From Chaetoderma sp. LZ-2023a (taxonomy: Eukaryota > Mollusca > Caudofoveata > Chaetodermatida > Chaetodermatidae), in the NCBI GenBank assembly GCA_034401795.1, contig CM067365.1, forward strand, positions 9,874,145 to 9,938,144: 64,000 bases of DNA, given 5' to 3'. The translations under genes were made by a program, and so were the position numbers. Positions within the stretch are counted from its first letter, which is position 1. Each line of letters starts with the position of its first letter. The notes beneath the pieces were generated by a model that worked only from the letters and a program-made list of their open reading frames with translations, was not told where the DNA came from and searched no databases. Positions 1-12,000 of the stretch are shown here, one piece after another.

Positions 1-879
1 TAACAAACTGATCCATTGCGTCTAACCCGTGAAAGCGAACATATCCAATATTTTCACCTCGGTGACTCATAGCGCACTCAGCTTCATGCAAAGCAACGTC
101 TATGATTAATGCATGTATGTGTCATTATATGGAGGCCAGTACACAACAGTTTTTGATAGGTCGATAATCATCTCACGTGATATTCCTTATATTTTGTGTA
201 GTAGAGCGTTGTAGTATAAATGTAAATGTTTATGTACATTCAGCTAAAATGACTAGCAGTACAAACTTTAATTTATCAGACACTGGGTATATGCGATGTT
301 GTTGGTGTTCCATCAACATCCGCGACACCATTTGCCGCCGGTCGAAACATGAGCGGGTCTGTAGGCGTATGATCAAGAAAACAGAACCTATAGATATGGT
401 GTACACCTGCAAGGGAGTGCTATTGTCTATTACCAATCAAACAGTATCCACATGGGTGTCCTGTAATCGGTGATACTCCGACTATAATATACAAAATGCA
501 AACATGGCACAGTTTGTTACCAAACTGGCAACCAGACCTGTGTGGATCTACGAAGACTGAGACCTATCTCAAAACACGGCCCTTTTCAGGGCCCACAAAT
601 CATTCGAAAGAGAACTCTTTTATCTGTTCAAAAAATAAAATAATGTAATAAAGTTTTACCCACACCACCCCTCTTCACACATGCATACACAAGCACACTT
701 TCTGATCCGTCAAAAGTGGCCCCAGTATGCTATTGTTCTAAATGGGCGGCTGTATGCCATTGTTCGCGTAAGGGACCGATGCGCTCTCATGCGGTATAAT
801 TAATGTATTTTATAGTCTGCGATATGAAATCCGTATTTTATGAAAAAAACATTCATCAGCCCTGTTATCTGCGTAGCAA
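1..879. other. Non-coding, no recognised gene
   Basis: The short ORFs here (the longest is 98 codons at 177-473) show no family motif that I recognise, and both strands of the same stretch are open. The sequence is AT-rich and I see no repeat structure before about position 880. Confidence 0.5.
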
Positions 880-1201
880 TCTGATTTTTTTGAAAATTAA
901 ATGACTGGGAACGCATTTCATTCATATTTTTGAAAATTTAATAATTAAATGACTACCACTTTAAAGAATCTCCTAAAATACGATAGATACCTGATTATGT
1001 TCTATATAATATTATTCAACATCTAAAATTAGGAAAAGTTACTGTGTACATGTCTGATTTTTTTAAATTAAATGACTGAGAACACATTTTGTTCATATTT
1101 TTTTTAATTTAATAATTAAATGACTTCCACTTTAAAGACATATATCTCCTTGAATACGATAGATACATGATTATTATATATAATAGTATACATACAACAT
1201 C
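880..1201. repeat. Tandem pair of ~170 bp AT-rich repeats
   Basis: Two diverged head-to-tail copies, about 880-1022 and 1052-1201. Both read CTGATTTTTTT, then AAATTAAATGACTG, TTTAATAATTAAATGACT, CCACTTTAAAGA, TACGATAGATAC and end near CAACAT. There is no coding content. Confidence 0.75.
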
Positions 1202-1525
1202 GATAATCGTACATCCACCCTTCCCTTGCATTTGTATAGTCAGCTTCCCACCGGTTTCCTTCTCACAAGGCGCCATGGTGTGGTACCGTCGTAAATTTCC
1301 TCTCAAACAAATGGCAACGATGCAGACATCCTTGGCATAAAGTGGTATTGGTTCCCCCCATTCTCTCCCGCGTCGTTATGCATGGTCGTCTCTCTCTCGG
1401 CCATTTTCCGTGCGAAGCACGGTCCTGTACCCTCATATATTTCTTCGCAAGCAAACGGTAAGGATCCTTGGCACCGTAGTGGAATGGGTTCTCCATTCTT
1501 GCCGTGCATATTATTGCAGGACAGA

Positions 1526-1528
<3 letters not shown>

Positions 1529-1607
<79 letters not shown>
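1529..1607. repeat. (CT)n microsatellite
   Basis: About 79 bp of uninterrupted TC dinucleotide. The open frames that run through it are Ser-Leu artefacts. Confidence 0.97.
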
Positions 1608-1613
<6 letters not shown>

Positions 1614-2269
1614 CTTTCTTCCTCCGCTACGGCGTTGTAGGCATTTTTCCTGGGACGGAGGCCTGCACGAGGCACTTTCCTCTTACAAACCAATAAATTT
1701 TGGCTGGCCTGAGGCAGATATAGTTTATATTAAACCAACTGACGGTGCCCTGCCCGGACCGTCCCCCACAGGGGTACCTTACTCGATACCATCTATATAT
1801 GACTAGATCGGCTAGGTACCGCTGGCGAGACACAAAACTAGCACACCACCTTTTCTGTTTTTACATACACCGTTTTAAATAGCAAAGAACAACAAAAGAC
1901 CGTTTGCTACTTTTGAAAGTAAGTAAAGTAAATTCGTGTGCTAGCACCGTTCTTTCCACCATGGAGATGACGGCTAGACACACCGGGGACACGAACAGCC
2001 ATATGATATGGTGGTGTTCAATTTTCGCGGCAATGGCTGCACGAGCCCCCTGGAACGTGAACGTTCCACTGGCCCTAGAGGTCGTTTTTTGTGGGCCGGG
2101 AGATGCATGGCAACCGCTCCCCAACCCGGAGGCTGACTGACCAGCAGCAGCAGCAGCAACCCCGCCGGCTACAATTTCATATTACCTCTCTGAGAACCAG
2201 TGCTTCGAATTTTAAATGAAAAGAAATTTAAAGAATAGAGTATGCACATAATTATTATGTAGAAAATGG

Positions 2270-2455
2270 ATAAGTACTCGGCATGTACTGTTAAGTACTC
2301 AAAAGTGCAAGTACGGAGTATGTACAAAGTACAAGTACTTTGGAAATGTACTGAGACTGAGTACAAGTACATGTACTCATAAAAAGGCAGGAGTACTGAG
2401 TGTAAGCGAGTACTTGAAAATCTGTACTCGAGTGCTCTGTACATGAGTACATTGG
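2270..2455. repeat. GTAC-dense tract
   Basis: Sixteen GTAC tetramers, mostly as AAGTACT, GAGTACT or ATGTACT, fall in about 185 bp, where less than one is expected by chance. GTAC is its own reverse complement, so the tract is palindrome-rich. It is followed at once by an ACGC microsatellite (2480-2532). It may be a decayed hAT-like or other MITE interior; I cannot assign a family. Confidence 0.7.
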
Positions 2456-2479
2456 CCCAACCTCCCGCCCCCGCCCCAC

Positions 2480-2532
2480 ACACACGCACGCACGCACAGA
2501 CAACACGCACGCACGCACGCACGCACGCACAA
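2480..2532. repeat. (CACG)n / (CA)n microsatellite
   Basis: Interrupted CACACACGCACG units, ending in ACGCACGCACG. Confidence 0.9.
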
Positions 2533-2599
2533 ATAAATACAAGATATGTTAATTTAAAAATAAATACAGCAGTTTTAAGTTAATCTTAAAAGCTCTTTC

Positions 2600-2683
2600 T
2601 TTTACTATGTCGTTGATTTGACAGCTGAAAGTAGGATTGATGGACAGCCTGTTTTCAGCTGCCAAATCAATAACATAGTGAAA
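2600..2683. repeat. Imperfect hairpin, 31 bp arms
   Basis: The left arm, 2600-2630 (TTTTACTATG...CAGCTGAAA), matches the reverse complement of 2653-2683 at about 27 of 31 positions, with a 22 bp loop. It could be a small foldback MITE or a stem-loop. Confidence 0.7.
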
Positions 2684-3054
2684 TAAAACACTTGTGAACT
2701 TAAACTTGAAGCTGTTTTACAGGTATTTATTTAAATTTAATATTTCTTGCCATTCTGATTCGAAATAGCAATTAAATCTACATTATTTACTATTTAGTAT
2801 GCGGAGGTGGTTAAATACATGTTGTTTTACAAAACACCCATTCTTAAGTATGCATCAATGGCAACAGATCAAAGTTTTCTTCTTACAGCTAATTAAATTC
2901 GCTAGTATCAGTACTGCCATCTATGGTACACCCATAAGATACCAACCCATACAGGTACCCTGCCCACTCCCCCTTTTCCCTTACATGTAAGTACCATATT
3001 AAACATATATCAGAACTATTGATACAGTAAAAATGTGTTTCCATCGAATCCATG

Positions 3055-3336
3055 AGTAGTAGTGTCGGTAGTAAAATGATACCACCTCCCTCAACTGGAT
3101 TTCCATTTAGACAAATGAGCCCCCACCTCCCTCAACTGGATTTCCATTTAGACAAATGAGCCCCCACCACCCTCTCAATCGCTGGGGCATAGGTTGCGGC
3201 GGCCACCACGGACCGCCGAACGGCTGCCAGGGAGGTAGGATCATCCCGACACTACTACTACCAGGAGCTGAACGGCCTTTTGGAGACAAGCATCCACAGT
3301 GATATACACCACTGATCTCCATCAACCACAGGCCCG

Positions 3337-3339
<3 letters not shown>
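3055..3339 (+). repeat. Polinton 1 left TIR
   Basis: This ~285 bp repeat matches the reverse complement of 18790-19084 with scattered mismatches and a small gap near its inner end. A ~41 bp direct repeat (containing CTCAACTGGATTTCCATT) occurs twice in each TIR. Its inner edge lies at a CT microsatellite. Confidence 0.93.

Positions 3340-3394
<55 letters not shown>
3339..3394. repeat. (CT)n microsatellite just inside left TIR
   Basis: 56 bp of CT with one TTT interruption. Polinton 2 has a CT tract at a similar place near its left end (36280-36338). Confidence 0.95.
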
Positions 3395-4012
3395 ATTATG
3401 TGTAGGCTCAGACAAACACGTAGTCTCTGCAAGAGTCGCATCGGCATGATGGGCACACCCATATGGGCTTCCATCTACCTTGACAACGCTCACCTGAGAG
3501 GAGGCTAAAGTGATTAGCATGTGAACCACGGCAGATTCTGGCATGTTCACATGTTATGCAGAGGATCTGATGCTGAGCAGGGGTCTCCAGCAGACAACCC
3601 CGGCCTACCCTCTCCACCCCATAGAAGTGGCAGACAGACTCGATCTCTTTACGTGGGTGAAAGCGGTCATAAATGTTTCTCCGCAAGGGGTCGACCCAAG
3701 GATTGTACTAGGGGTCATCCCGGAAGTGGGACCACTTGGAATCCAATATCATGGCAGTCTCAGTGCCCTGTGCCATTGCTGTAGACGCCAGCACGAGCAG
3801 TATGATGAGAATCATGGCTATATATGAAGAGTTAAACTGAACAGAGTGAAACACTCGAGAAATATCTGTGCCAGATCGAGCATTGTTCCATCTGGACCGA
3901 TAGTTATCTTCATCGCCTCAGGGGCAGGGGCTAACTGCTTCACTCTGTCGCCAGCTAAGAAACGTAGCTCTAGGACTATATGAGTCGTTTGCGGGCTAGT
4001 GAGTCCGACTCG
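3395..4012. other. Polinton 1 left interior, no clear gene
   Basis: Two overlapping frames of 87-94 codons are open at 3521-3827 on the plus strand. The frame at 3543 is the more protein-like in composition, but I recognise no family and no counterpart in Polinton 2. It could be a small Polinton gene or chance. Confidence 0.35.
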
Positions 4013-4794
4013 CTAAAGCAGTTTAACAGCACCCATGACTTTGGAGCCATGTGACACAGCATCTAACCGTATGGTGCCCTCCTGGAGGTTAACAGCTTCT
4101 TCTGGTCCATCGAATGGACGACGCAGCAGGAGCTTTCCAGCTGTAACCCAGATCCGGCGACCCACCCTCAACAGGGAGACACCTTCACCTATGTAGGTGA
4201 GGAAGGATGATCCCCGATTGTAGAGCTTTTGAACAGTCCCATCCTTTTTCACAACAGTGGAGAGGGGAGTAACCTCTATGCCAATGACTGCGGGGGACCA
4301 ATATAGGGCAACCATGTTTGCCAGTCACCCCCAGGTCCAGCGCGGTACCACACTTCATTCTTCTCAAATATGAACTGCAGGTTTTTTGCCAGGGTCAATA
4401 GCAGGCCATCATGGGCCATTGGCTGGGCACCGCTCGAATAGGGTTTGACCAGATGAAAGATGAGGTCGTTATTTAGGGTGTTGATGTCTGCCACCTCTGT
4501 ATCCGAGAGCTCAATCAATGGCTCGAGGATGTACTTCCTCTTCGGGAAATCGTACCGAAACACGATCTTGTGGCCATCTATGTTGTGACCCAGGCACTCC
4601 TTCGACACATCCTTGAGGTCTGTGAACAGCTCCACCCCATCACCACCAATGGGGTGGAGGGAGAATGCCTTTGAGTTTGCTTCATACTGTAGGGTGAATG
4701 ACTTGCCATTGCTCAATTCTACCTTGGCAGCATCAACTGCGTACACATCTGCCAGGTCAGCAAGATCAGTCGAGTGAGCAAATATGAGTTCCAT
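4013..4794 (-). pseudogene. Polinton 1 hypothetical protein, frameshifted
   Basis: Start at 4794 (MELIFAHSTDLADLAD). The first 160 or so codons are open, then reading continues in another frame (the segment from 4315 down to 4013), so there is one frameshift at about 4280-4315. Joint length would be about 255 residues. The composition is soluble and beta-rich, with no obvious membrane segment. It is divergent to the next gene, which starts 39 bp away, so the gap between them probably holds a bidirectional promoter. I do not recognise the family, and Polinton 2 lacks it. Confidence 0.55.
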
Positions 4795-4832
4795 AGCATG
4801 CTATAGGAGGGTTTTAAACAAGACATATAACC

Positions 4833-5216
4833 ATGCCGATTGTCCGACTGCTGCTCTCCGGTGGTGAGAATGTAATCTCACCCTCTCTAGAGGGGAGGCA
4901 GGTGGTACAGTACCGTGTAGAATGGGTCCTCTTCGAGGTGCCCCAGTGGGGCACAACATGCATACACGCCGATGTGCTACATCAACCTCCGGGCAGTGCA
5001 CACAGCAACTCACTGGTAGAAGTCGGCCAGGACGTGATAGAGTATCTCCCAGGTGCCAACAGCAACCTATGGAAAGCTATCAGTCCTAGCCTGTTCACAC
5101 CTGTAAATCACCTGTTTGACAGCCCCTCCATTAACATATATGCCACAAAGGATGGGATATCGGACGCCCATTTAGAGTTTACACTCGTATTACTCATTGA
5201 CCTGACGACTACATGA
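4833..5216 (+). CDS. Polinton 1 small hypothetical protein (127 aa)
   Basis: Intact frame from ATG 4833 to TGA 5216. It overlaps the next start codon (ATG 5213) by an ATGA-type junction, which suggests tightly packed, virus-like genes. It has a mixed, beta-rich composition with no zinc or catalytic motif visible, and might be a small capsid-associated protein; this is only a guess from position. No counterpart in Polinton 2. Confidence 0.5.
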   Translation: MPIVRLLLSGGENVISPSLEGRQVVQYRVEWVLFEVPQWGTTCIHADVLHQPPGSAHSNSLVEVGQDVIEYLPGANSNLWKAISPSLFTPVNHLFDSPSINIYATKDGISDAHLEFTLVLLIDLTTT

Positions 5217-5845
5217 TATCACACCAGGAATATCTGACCTTTGCCGAGATGATGAAGAGCCTGCTACAGGGTTGCCCCTTCATGACCCCTGCACAGATAA
5301 AGGCCAAACAGATGCTCGCACTGCAACAAGAAGGAGAGCAACTACAGTGGGAGAGCTGGTATCAACGGAACACGAGCCTTGTGAGGAGGTGAAGGAACAG
5401 TGAAGGTTCCAGATACTGGCAGGCCCTCCTGGAGGAGAGTAAGCGGGATGATGTCTTCACATACGACAATGAGCCAGATGTAGCGGAGACCGCGGACAAT
5501 GCAGCAGAGACCACGGACGAGGATGGCCCAGATGTATTCACATACGATGATGAGCCAGGTGTCTTCACAGACGAGGAGGACCCAGATGTCATACAGTGGG
5601 AGGAGGAGATGGTGCAGAAGTGTAAGACCAAGAAAGCCATCCAGCGGCGGACATACTATCTTGGTCATAAGGTGAAGTTCCAGATGTCACGTCTCAGAAA
5701 GCTACTGGCACCCGACATAGTGCTGGATGGCCTCTGTCTAAGAAACGTCTGTCTCGAAACCAGCAAGCTGGCACGGTTCGCCAGGCTCTCTAAAATGTAC
5801 CCTTCTAGGACTCATGAGCAGCTTCTGCAGATGATGCATTTTTAA
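5213..5845 (+). pseudogene. Polinton 1 acidic-core protein with one in-frame TGA
   Basis: ATG 5213 opens a frame that runs to 5845 with a single stop, TGA at 5390-5392; both halves are in the same frame, about 210 codons in all. The first part is helical and rich in Gln/Glu. The middle has a degenerate acidic repeat (VFTYDNEP, VFTYDDEP, VFTDEEDP). The C-terminus is basic, with many Lys/Arg. An acidic block next to a basic one is seen in DNA-binding or core proteins, but the function is unknown. The single stop suggests recent inactivation. Confidence 0.55.
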
Positions 5846-5859
5846 TCTCCAGGTATACT

Positions 5860-6486
5860 ATGGCAAAATCAGAGTGGCGGAAGCAACCAGAAATATACCC
5901 CTCCCTGACGGCTCATGAGGGCGGTACCATCCATGGCTGGCGACTCCAGCAGATAGATACCATCAGACAGCATCTCGGCCATGAGGCAGAAAAGTACAGG
6001 AGAATGCGCATGCGATATTATACAGCCTACAACGTCCTCGCGCCTACAACCACTGCTGCGGGTGTGATTGGAGCCAGTGCTGGGGTGGCAGCTGTGGCCA
6101 CTCTCGCTACAGGGGTGGGGGCCATCGTCGCCATCCCGCTGGGTGGCGTGACACTAACCACCACTGTCTTGGCCATGGGCTTGGAGGTGGGCCAGTGGCA
6201 GATCACAAGGAGGCTGGAGAAGCATGCTAAGTACGTGGCACTGGTACAGAGTATACTACAGACTATCGACGAGTCTGTCAGCAAAGCTCTCGAGGATGGC
6301 CAGATCAGCGATGAAGAGTACCACCATATACTGAAGGTCCAAGCCCTGTACCACACAGAGAAACCTAAAGTGCAACAGCAATACCTCAAAGGCTCCAGTG
6401 GGTGGGTTGATATGGAGGAGTTAAAAAACGAGATGTTATGGCGAGGTCGCCTCGCTGGTCTCTGGAGTCGAGACGACTACAAATAG
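5860..6486 (+). CDS. Polinton 1 predicted membrane-active protein (208 aa)
   Basis: Intact frame starting 14 bp after the previous gene. The N-terminal ~60 residues are polar and helical. Residues about 62-110 form a long Gly/Ala/Val/Thr-rich hydrophobic stretch (TTTAAGVIGASAGVAAVA, then further small-residue helices), enough for two membrane helices. The C-terminal part is a charged helix with KALEDGQISDEEYHHIL. This layout resembles a protein I recall from other Polinton/adintovirus genomes, thought to act on membranes. The role is inferred. It is one of the few unbroken genes of the element. Confidence 0.6.
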   Translation: MAKSEWRKQPEIYPSLTAHEGGTIHGWRLQQIDTIRQHLGHEAEKYRRMRMRYYTAYNVLAPTTTAAGVIGASAGVAAVATLATGVGAIVAIPLGGVTLTTTVLAMGLEVGQWQITRRLEKHAKYVALVQSILQTIDESVSKALEDGQISDEEYHHILKVQALYHTEKPKVQQQYLKGSSGWVDMEELKNEMLWRGRLAGLWSRDDYK

Positions 6487-6498
6487 TGTGCTGCCTGT

Positions 6499-7788
<1,290 letters not shown>

Positions 7789-7817
7789 CAAATCAGCTAT
7801 AAGACTATCCTGACTCC

Positions 7818-8246
7818 CTACAGTAGCAGTGGGGGGGGGTGCATGGGGAGACACTGAACCAGCTTGGCATGCCCTACAGCCCCTATACGCGCTGCCAACA
7901 TGCACATCCAAGGGCTGGAGGGTTCGGCAGCACATCCTTTTTCCAGCTTGTAGTATCGCAGAGCCTTGTTCAGCTCTGAGTCCGGTGAGGCAATGGTGGT
8001 CTGCAACTGCTGGAACACATCTGACATATACTGCCGATCCTTGTAGACACCTTTAGCTCGCAGGAGCTGCTCGACGATACTCCCACTCATGATAAGGTAT
8101 CCTAGACAGAGCTTCACAGCTGTCAGCTCCTCTGTCAGCTCAACACCAGAGAGCTGAGTGAGCTCATCTGATGTCTTCTTCTTGTAGTCCTTTAACTCCC
8201 TCCGGAAGACGTCATAGTACTTCTGACATAGCGTGAGCCCAGACAT
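7818..8246 (-). CDS. Polinton 1 hypothetical helical protein (142 aa)
   Basis: ATG at 8246 (MSGLTLCQKYYDVFRREL). The first ~100 residues are strongly helical with charged heptads. The last ~30, past KLEKGCAAEP, look low-complexity and may be read-through into the next intergenic stretch. It lies tail-to-tail with the capsid-associated gene and head-to-head with the next plus-strand gene, 24 bp away. Family not recognised. Confidence 0.5.
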   Translation of the reverse strand: MSGLTLCQKYYDVFRRELKDYKKKTSDELTQLSGVELTEELTAVKLCLGYLIMSGSIVEQLLRAKGVYKDRQYMSDVFQQLQTTIASPDSELNKALRYYKLEKGCAAEPSSPWMCMLAARIGAVGHAKLVQCLPMHPPPLLL

Positions 8247-8269
8247 ATTTAAGATGTCTCAATAGAGAG

Positions 8270-8605
8270 ATGAATATTCCTGAGTACCAACCCGGCCAGC
8301 TGGCAGATGCAGACTGGGAAGATCTTATTAGCTCACTCGACATGGAATGCAGGCATTTAACTGCATTGTATACTCAGTGGATAAACAATGACGTCAATGG
8401 TACAGATCGTGAATCAACTGCCCGAGAGCCAGGTGAGTCTTCAGAAGGTGGAGAACCTGTTGCGAACCAAGACACAGAAGTTACTGCCAGTAACGTGGCA
8501 GCGAATGTGGCCATTGTGAAGATGACAGGGGGAAATGAGGTTCTTCCTGCCACCACTGCTGCTGTCTTCGCTACAGTGGGGTGGCCGGGCACTGTCTCGG
8601 AATAA
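8270..8605 (+). CDS. Polinton 1 hypothetical protein (111 aa)
   Basis: ATG 8270 (MNIPEYQPGQLADADWEDL). It has an acidic, helical N-terminus, a Glu/Gly/Ser-rich centre and an Ala/Val-rich C-terminus, as if heading into a membrane helix. A continuation with small hydrophobic residues exists in another frame from about 8606 to 8751, so the true protein may be longer and frameshifted. Confidence 0.4.
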   Translation: MNIPEYQPGQLADADWEDLISSLDMECRHLTALYTQWINNDVNGTDRESTAREPGESSEGGEPVANQDTEVTASNVAANVAIVKMTGGNEVLPATTAAVFATVGWPGTVSE

Positions 8606-8664
8606 CTCACCCCATCCCAAAGATCGCCCTCAGTGGTGCCTCCTACACTGGTGCCGCCAAGATC

Positions 8665-8751
8665 ATGGCTGAACGTGTTACACTAATGGAGGCGGCGGTT
8701 CTAGGGCTAGCAATGAGTGCAATGGCTGAGATCATCGTCGCCTACGTTTAA
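8665..8751 (+). CDS. Tiny hydrophobic ORF (28 aa), possible tail of the previous gene
   Basis: ATG 8665 to TAA 8749-8751; one Ala/Val/Met-rich hydrophobic helix. The same frame is open upstream to about 8606, next to the stop of the preceding ORF, so this is more likely the displaced C-terminus of that gene than a separate one. Confidence 0.3.
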   Translation: MAERVTLMEAAVLGLAMSAMAEIIVAYV

Positions 8752-8962
8752 AACCTCTGAGTAGTGAGAGATGGATCGCGAGACCCCTGCATCATATGAG
8801 GCATGGCGTGCCGGAGGGCGGTGTGTAGCCCATAGTTGAGCGTGCGGACTGAGGATCGCTAATGCTTGGGAATGGTGGACCACCCACAGGCGTGTCCCTG
8901 CAGAGAGGGCCAGTACCCTGAGCACTGCTACCTATTCACTTGGCCGACTGCGTGGTCCTCCT

Positions 8963-9447
8963 ATGCCCAACTATTTCACTGGGGGTATGACTAGTAGGTT
9001 TAAGCCGTCTGTATATGGTTCAAAGGACACTGTTGCCTCCATCTCCTTCGATGAGAAGGGAGACCCACGGGAGATCCGAGGTACCATCCCAGCCCAAAAT
9101 CTCATCGGGAACACTGATATGGTAGGACAATCGGCCATTAACAAGGCCAAGACTGTATACAGGGGGATGGGCATCAAGGAGAGGGCGACGATGCGAGGTG
9201 TGCTCGGAATCGATAAGGCTGGAGCTTCAAGGTTATGGCTGAGTCCTATGCACAGGACCTGGTTAAGGATCTCCTGAAACCACGGAGCTCATCCCGACAG
9301 GATGGAAAGAATCTCAAGATAGGCACCCTCTGCCTGAGCAGTATCACTGTCGACGGCCAAACAGGTGCAGGTGCTATCGACAGCCTCTGGCTACCAGAGG
9401 TGAAGGGGACAGGGTTCTTTAATTTGCCGTTTAAGACCACAGGATAG
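8963..9447 (+). pseudogene. Polinton conserved protein A (frameshifted copy)
   Basis: ATG 8963 (MPNYFTGGMTSRFKP). It is open to about 9235 and then continues in another frame to 9447 (IDSLWLPEVKGTGFFNLPF). The second half matches the reverse strand of Polinton 2 at about 45690-46130 (LQLPEVKKSGFFGLPF), so it is a real conserved gene just before the ATPase block. About 160 residues. No known domain recognised; its position suggests a virion role. Confidence 0.65.
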
Positions 9448-9449
9448 CC

Positions 9450-9716
9450 ATGTATCATATAGTTACTGGATGTACTAGACACTGTGGGTACTGACACAGG
9501 CCCTCTACGCTATCTTCTCAGCTGCTGTTTGGATTTCATGCTTGACGCCTCCATCGCATCCTTTCGTATCCGCCGGAGGTGCAGGATTCCCCGCTCTGCA
9601 GGTGAAAGAGCTGGTGCAGGAAGTACTGCCGTTTAGTCTCCCAGATATAGACCAGGCTACCGCCGACCAAGTGCTAACCATCCTCCGCACACATGTCTGT
9701 ACCATTCGACAGTAGG
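9450..9716 (+). pseudogene. Polinton conserved protein B, upstream of ATPase
   Basis: Two frames join near 9560: the first contains DTGPLRYLLSCCLDFMLD, the second VKELVQEVLPFSLPDIDQAT and ends CTIRQ. Polinton 2 carries the same protein on the minus strand at 45396-45640 (ILEVLPFKLPDIDEAT). About 85 residues with an N-terminal hydrophobic stretch. The 3' end overlaps the ATPase start at 9693 by about 24 bp. Function unknown, but it is conserved and always beside the ATPase. Confidence 0.6.
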
Positions 9717-10330
9717 CTGGCTGATGCTGGCCAGGTGGTGCTGATCATTGCCCCATCAGGACACGGGGTAAACATCTTGCTGCAGGCTCTCCTGGCCGAA
9801 CATCTACACTCTCAATACATCCTTCTGGTGGCTGACTCCACCACTGAGGCAGTTGACAGTAATGATCAATGGTACAATGGCCCAATCACCAAGACGCAGT
9901 ACCTGCAAGCACTGATGGAGAAGCTGCTGGCAGCCGACTGACAGAACCACTTGTTCTAGTTATCGATGACCTTGCAAAGGACAGTCACCTACATCACCAG
10001 GCACATCTGGCACACAAAGATAACTGTCTTCATCCTCTTTCAGAAGTACACCCACGAGATCTCACCAGACATCTGCCACAATGCCCGCTTGCTATACTTC
10101 AGCTCCATGTCTGGGCGTGACCTGCTCGAGACCACATACGACAGCCTAACTCTCAAGGAGACCAAAAGGGGACTTTATCGCAGGTGTACAGAGGGTAGCT
10201 GAGCTGTACCGCTTCATCTTCAGCAACAAAGGAGACAGGTGAGCTGTCACACTTCAAGCCATCTCTGGAAAAGGCGGAGACCTTCGCCTACAAGCTGAAT
10301 CCAGCCAGGAAACTAGCCTTCTCTACGCGT
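9693..10330 (+). pseudogene. Polinton 1 packaging-type ATPase (FtsK/HerA-like), broken
   Basis: Start MSVPFDSRLADAGQVVLIIAPSG. The P-loop region reads APSGHGVN, where Polinton 2 has SSGHGKN, so the lysine that contacts ATP is replaced by valine here. Walker B is LVLVIDD, but in another frame (from about 9930), with a further shift at about 9966; the downstream frame contains TKITVFILFQKYTHEISPD. At least two frameshifts. In relatives this ATPase pumps the genome into the capsid. The copy should be non-functional. Confidence 0.8.
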
Positions 10331-10936
10331 CATCACTGACAGACTGTCGCAGCTGCCACAACTTTTTGCGGCCAACAGTGAACCCCTCCTGAGTACCTTC
10401 TGCATGACCGGTGTCATGGCTCTCCGCTACAGCGGCACTGACCTCCTCCCTGAAGTAGTTATTTGCTCCAGACTGGAGGCTATCCAGCATATCTCGCTCT
10501 TCCTGGCTATGGAGTCTAAATACAGCAGACCACTTCCCGACTGTTAGTAGATCTTTGGGGTTGACCCTCGCCTTTTGGAGAACTAGAATAACAGGACTGT
10601 TGGTTTGGGCCACAGCAGGTAGGTCGAGTGTCCTGCCCTGGGTGCTGTCAAACCTCCGGTAGAGTATCTGAGTCAGGAGTTCTTTTGTACTACGAGCTGG
10701 CGCTCCTTCCTCTATGGCGGCCAGCATCTACGCATCAGACGGAGGTGTGACCTTGGCTCACTCGTGGATAATGTTGATGGCATGAAGCAGTCCTCGGACC
10801 CTGTCACAGTGGGACAGTGCACGCCGTGGCTGTCATGCTGACTGTCGTGCCGACTTGTCCTGCTGCCTATAGACAATCTGCTGGAGAACTGTACCAAACA
10901 TGGCAGCCATTTAACCCCTCTATATACCTTAAACAT
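10323..10936 (-). pseudogene. Polinton conserved protein C (minus strand)
   Basis: The main open part is 10727-10323 (MLAAIEEGAPARSTKELL), with an upstream extension in another frame to about 10936 that resembles the N-terminus of the Polinton 2 copy (INIIHE versus VDIIHERAK). The core SPVILVLQKARVNPKDL and VGKWSAVF is shared with 43859-44427. The C-terminus is Glu/Gly/His-rich. It lies opposite to the ATPase and capsid genes on both sides. No known family; about 190 residues if whole. Confidence 0.6.
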
Positions 10937-11993
10937 TCAGATGGGGCCATTGAACCCGCGACATCGAACCCCACTGATCCTCGGAAGGACTGCCTGACGG
11001 TCATTCGACCCAGTATACATGATGAGAACCCACTGTCCGCTGCTGGGAAGTACATTGACTTTGCAATCTCGGCACAGATCCACGAGATCAAGAGCATGAC
11101 ACTCGAGTTCAACCTTCAGAGAACAATAGAACAGACGGTAGAGCTCCTGCCAGTTCTGAACAGGTGGGAGATCATGCATAGCAACAGCACCATGGACACC
11201 ACCTATGTGAACGATGAGTACCGAGTCCTAGGTCCGCTGGCTCGTGGCCCAACATTCTATGCGTAGGGAAAGGGGTACTACACTGTGGGGTGCAATGAGG
11301 GGTTCATGGAATTCGAACTACTGGCAGGTGTCGAGAAGCCTTTGACAGTTCCACTCTTAACCCTCCTCGAGAACACACATGTGAAGTCCAGCTGCCATGC
11401 AGGATAGGCTGTTCCTCCGGGTGTACATGGAGCAGCTTGCAGATGCGACGATGAATGCTCCAAGACCTCATGTCTGGCATGACGAGAATGACCAGGAGCT
11501 GAAGCAAACGGGTTCCATACAGCAGATCGTGCATGTGGAGTGAGAACACCAGCAGGTCCAAGCCACAGCTAACCAATGTGTAGAGCTGACATTGCATCAT
11601 GGTGCATCGGACTGTGTCGCCGTTGCGGTCCTGATTCAGAAGGGAGGAACCATCCAGCAGGTGGATAAGCTAGACGACTTCAAACTTGTGGTTGCTGGGA
11701 CCAATGTTCTTGGTGAGGTACGCGAGCTGGCTGATTGCCAACTCTACAGACAAAAAACTAAGTCATATGCACTTCTGCGCCTAACTAGTGGAAGCGATGA
11801 CCTCGAGTCAGCACTCGAGGGCCGTTACCACATCGGGGGCAGGGACATCCCATCTAATCAGGGCAACCGGCTCAGCTTCAACATTGGAACCCTCATAGCT
11901 GGGACTCGCCCATTTGGTGTGATGGTACTTTACATTGGCTATGCTAAGGTATGCATGTCGAACACATCAGGTATTCAGCTTGAGCGTGCATAG
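10817..11993 (+). pseudogene. Polinton 1 capsid-like protein
   Basis: Open from 10817 to 11266 (core YIDFAISAQIHEIKSM, STMDTTYVNDEYRVLGPL), then broken by stops and frame changes, and open again at 11592-11993 (GRYHIGGRDIP to LIAGTRPFGVMVLYIG). Total about 365 residues. The beta-rich composition and the place between ATPase and integrase suit a jelly-roll capsid protein (major or minor cannot be decided by eye). The Polinton 2 copy on the minus strand, 42785-43834, shares TTYVNDEY and long stretches. There are at least two breaks between 11266 and 11592. Confidence 0.6.
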
Positions 11994-12000
11994 AGTATGA

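Noticed and set aside
1382-1806. ORFs of 76-104 codons with Ser-Leu runs
   Set aside because: They are created by the CT microsatellite; no flanking protein similarity.
6027-6389. 120-codon minus-strand ORF
   Set aside because: Antisense shadow of the intact membrane-protein gene.
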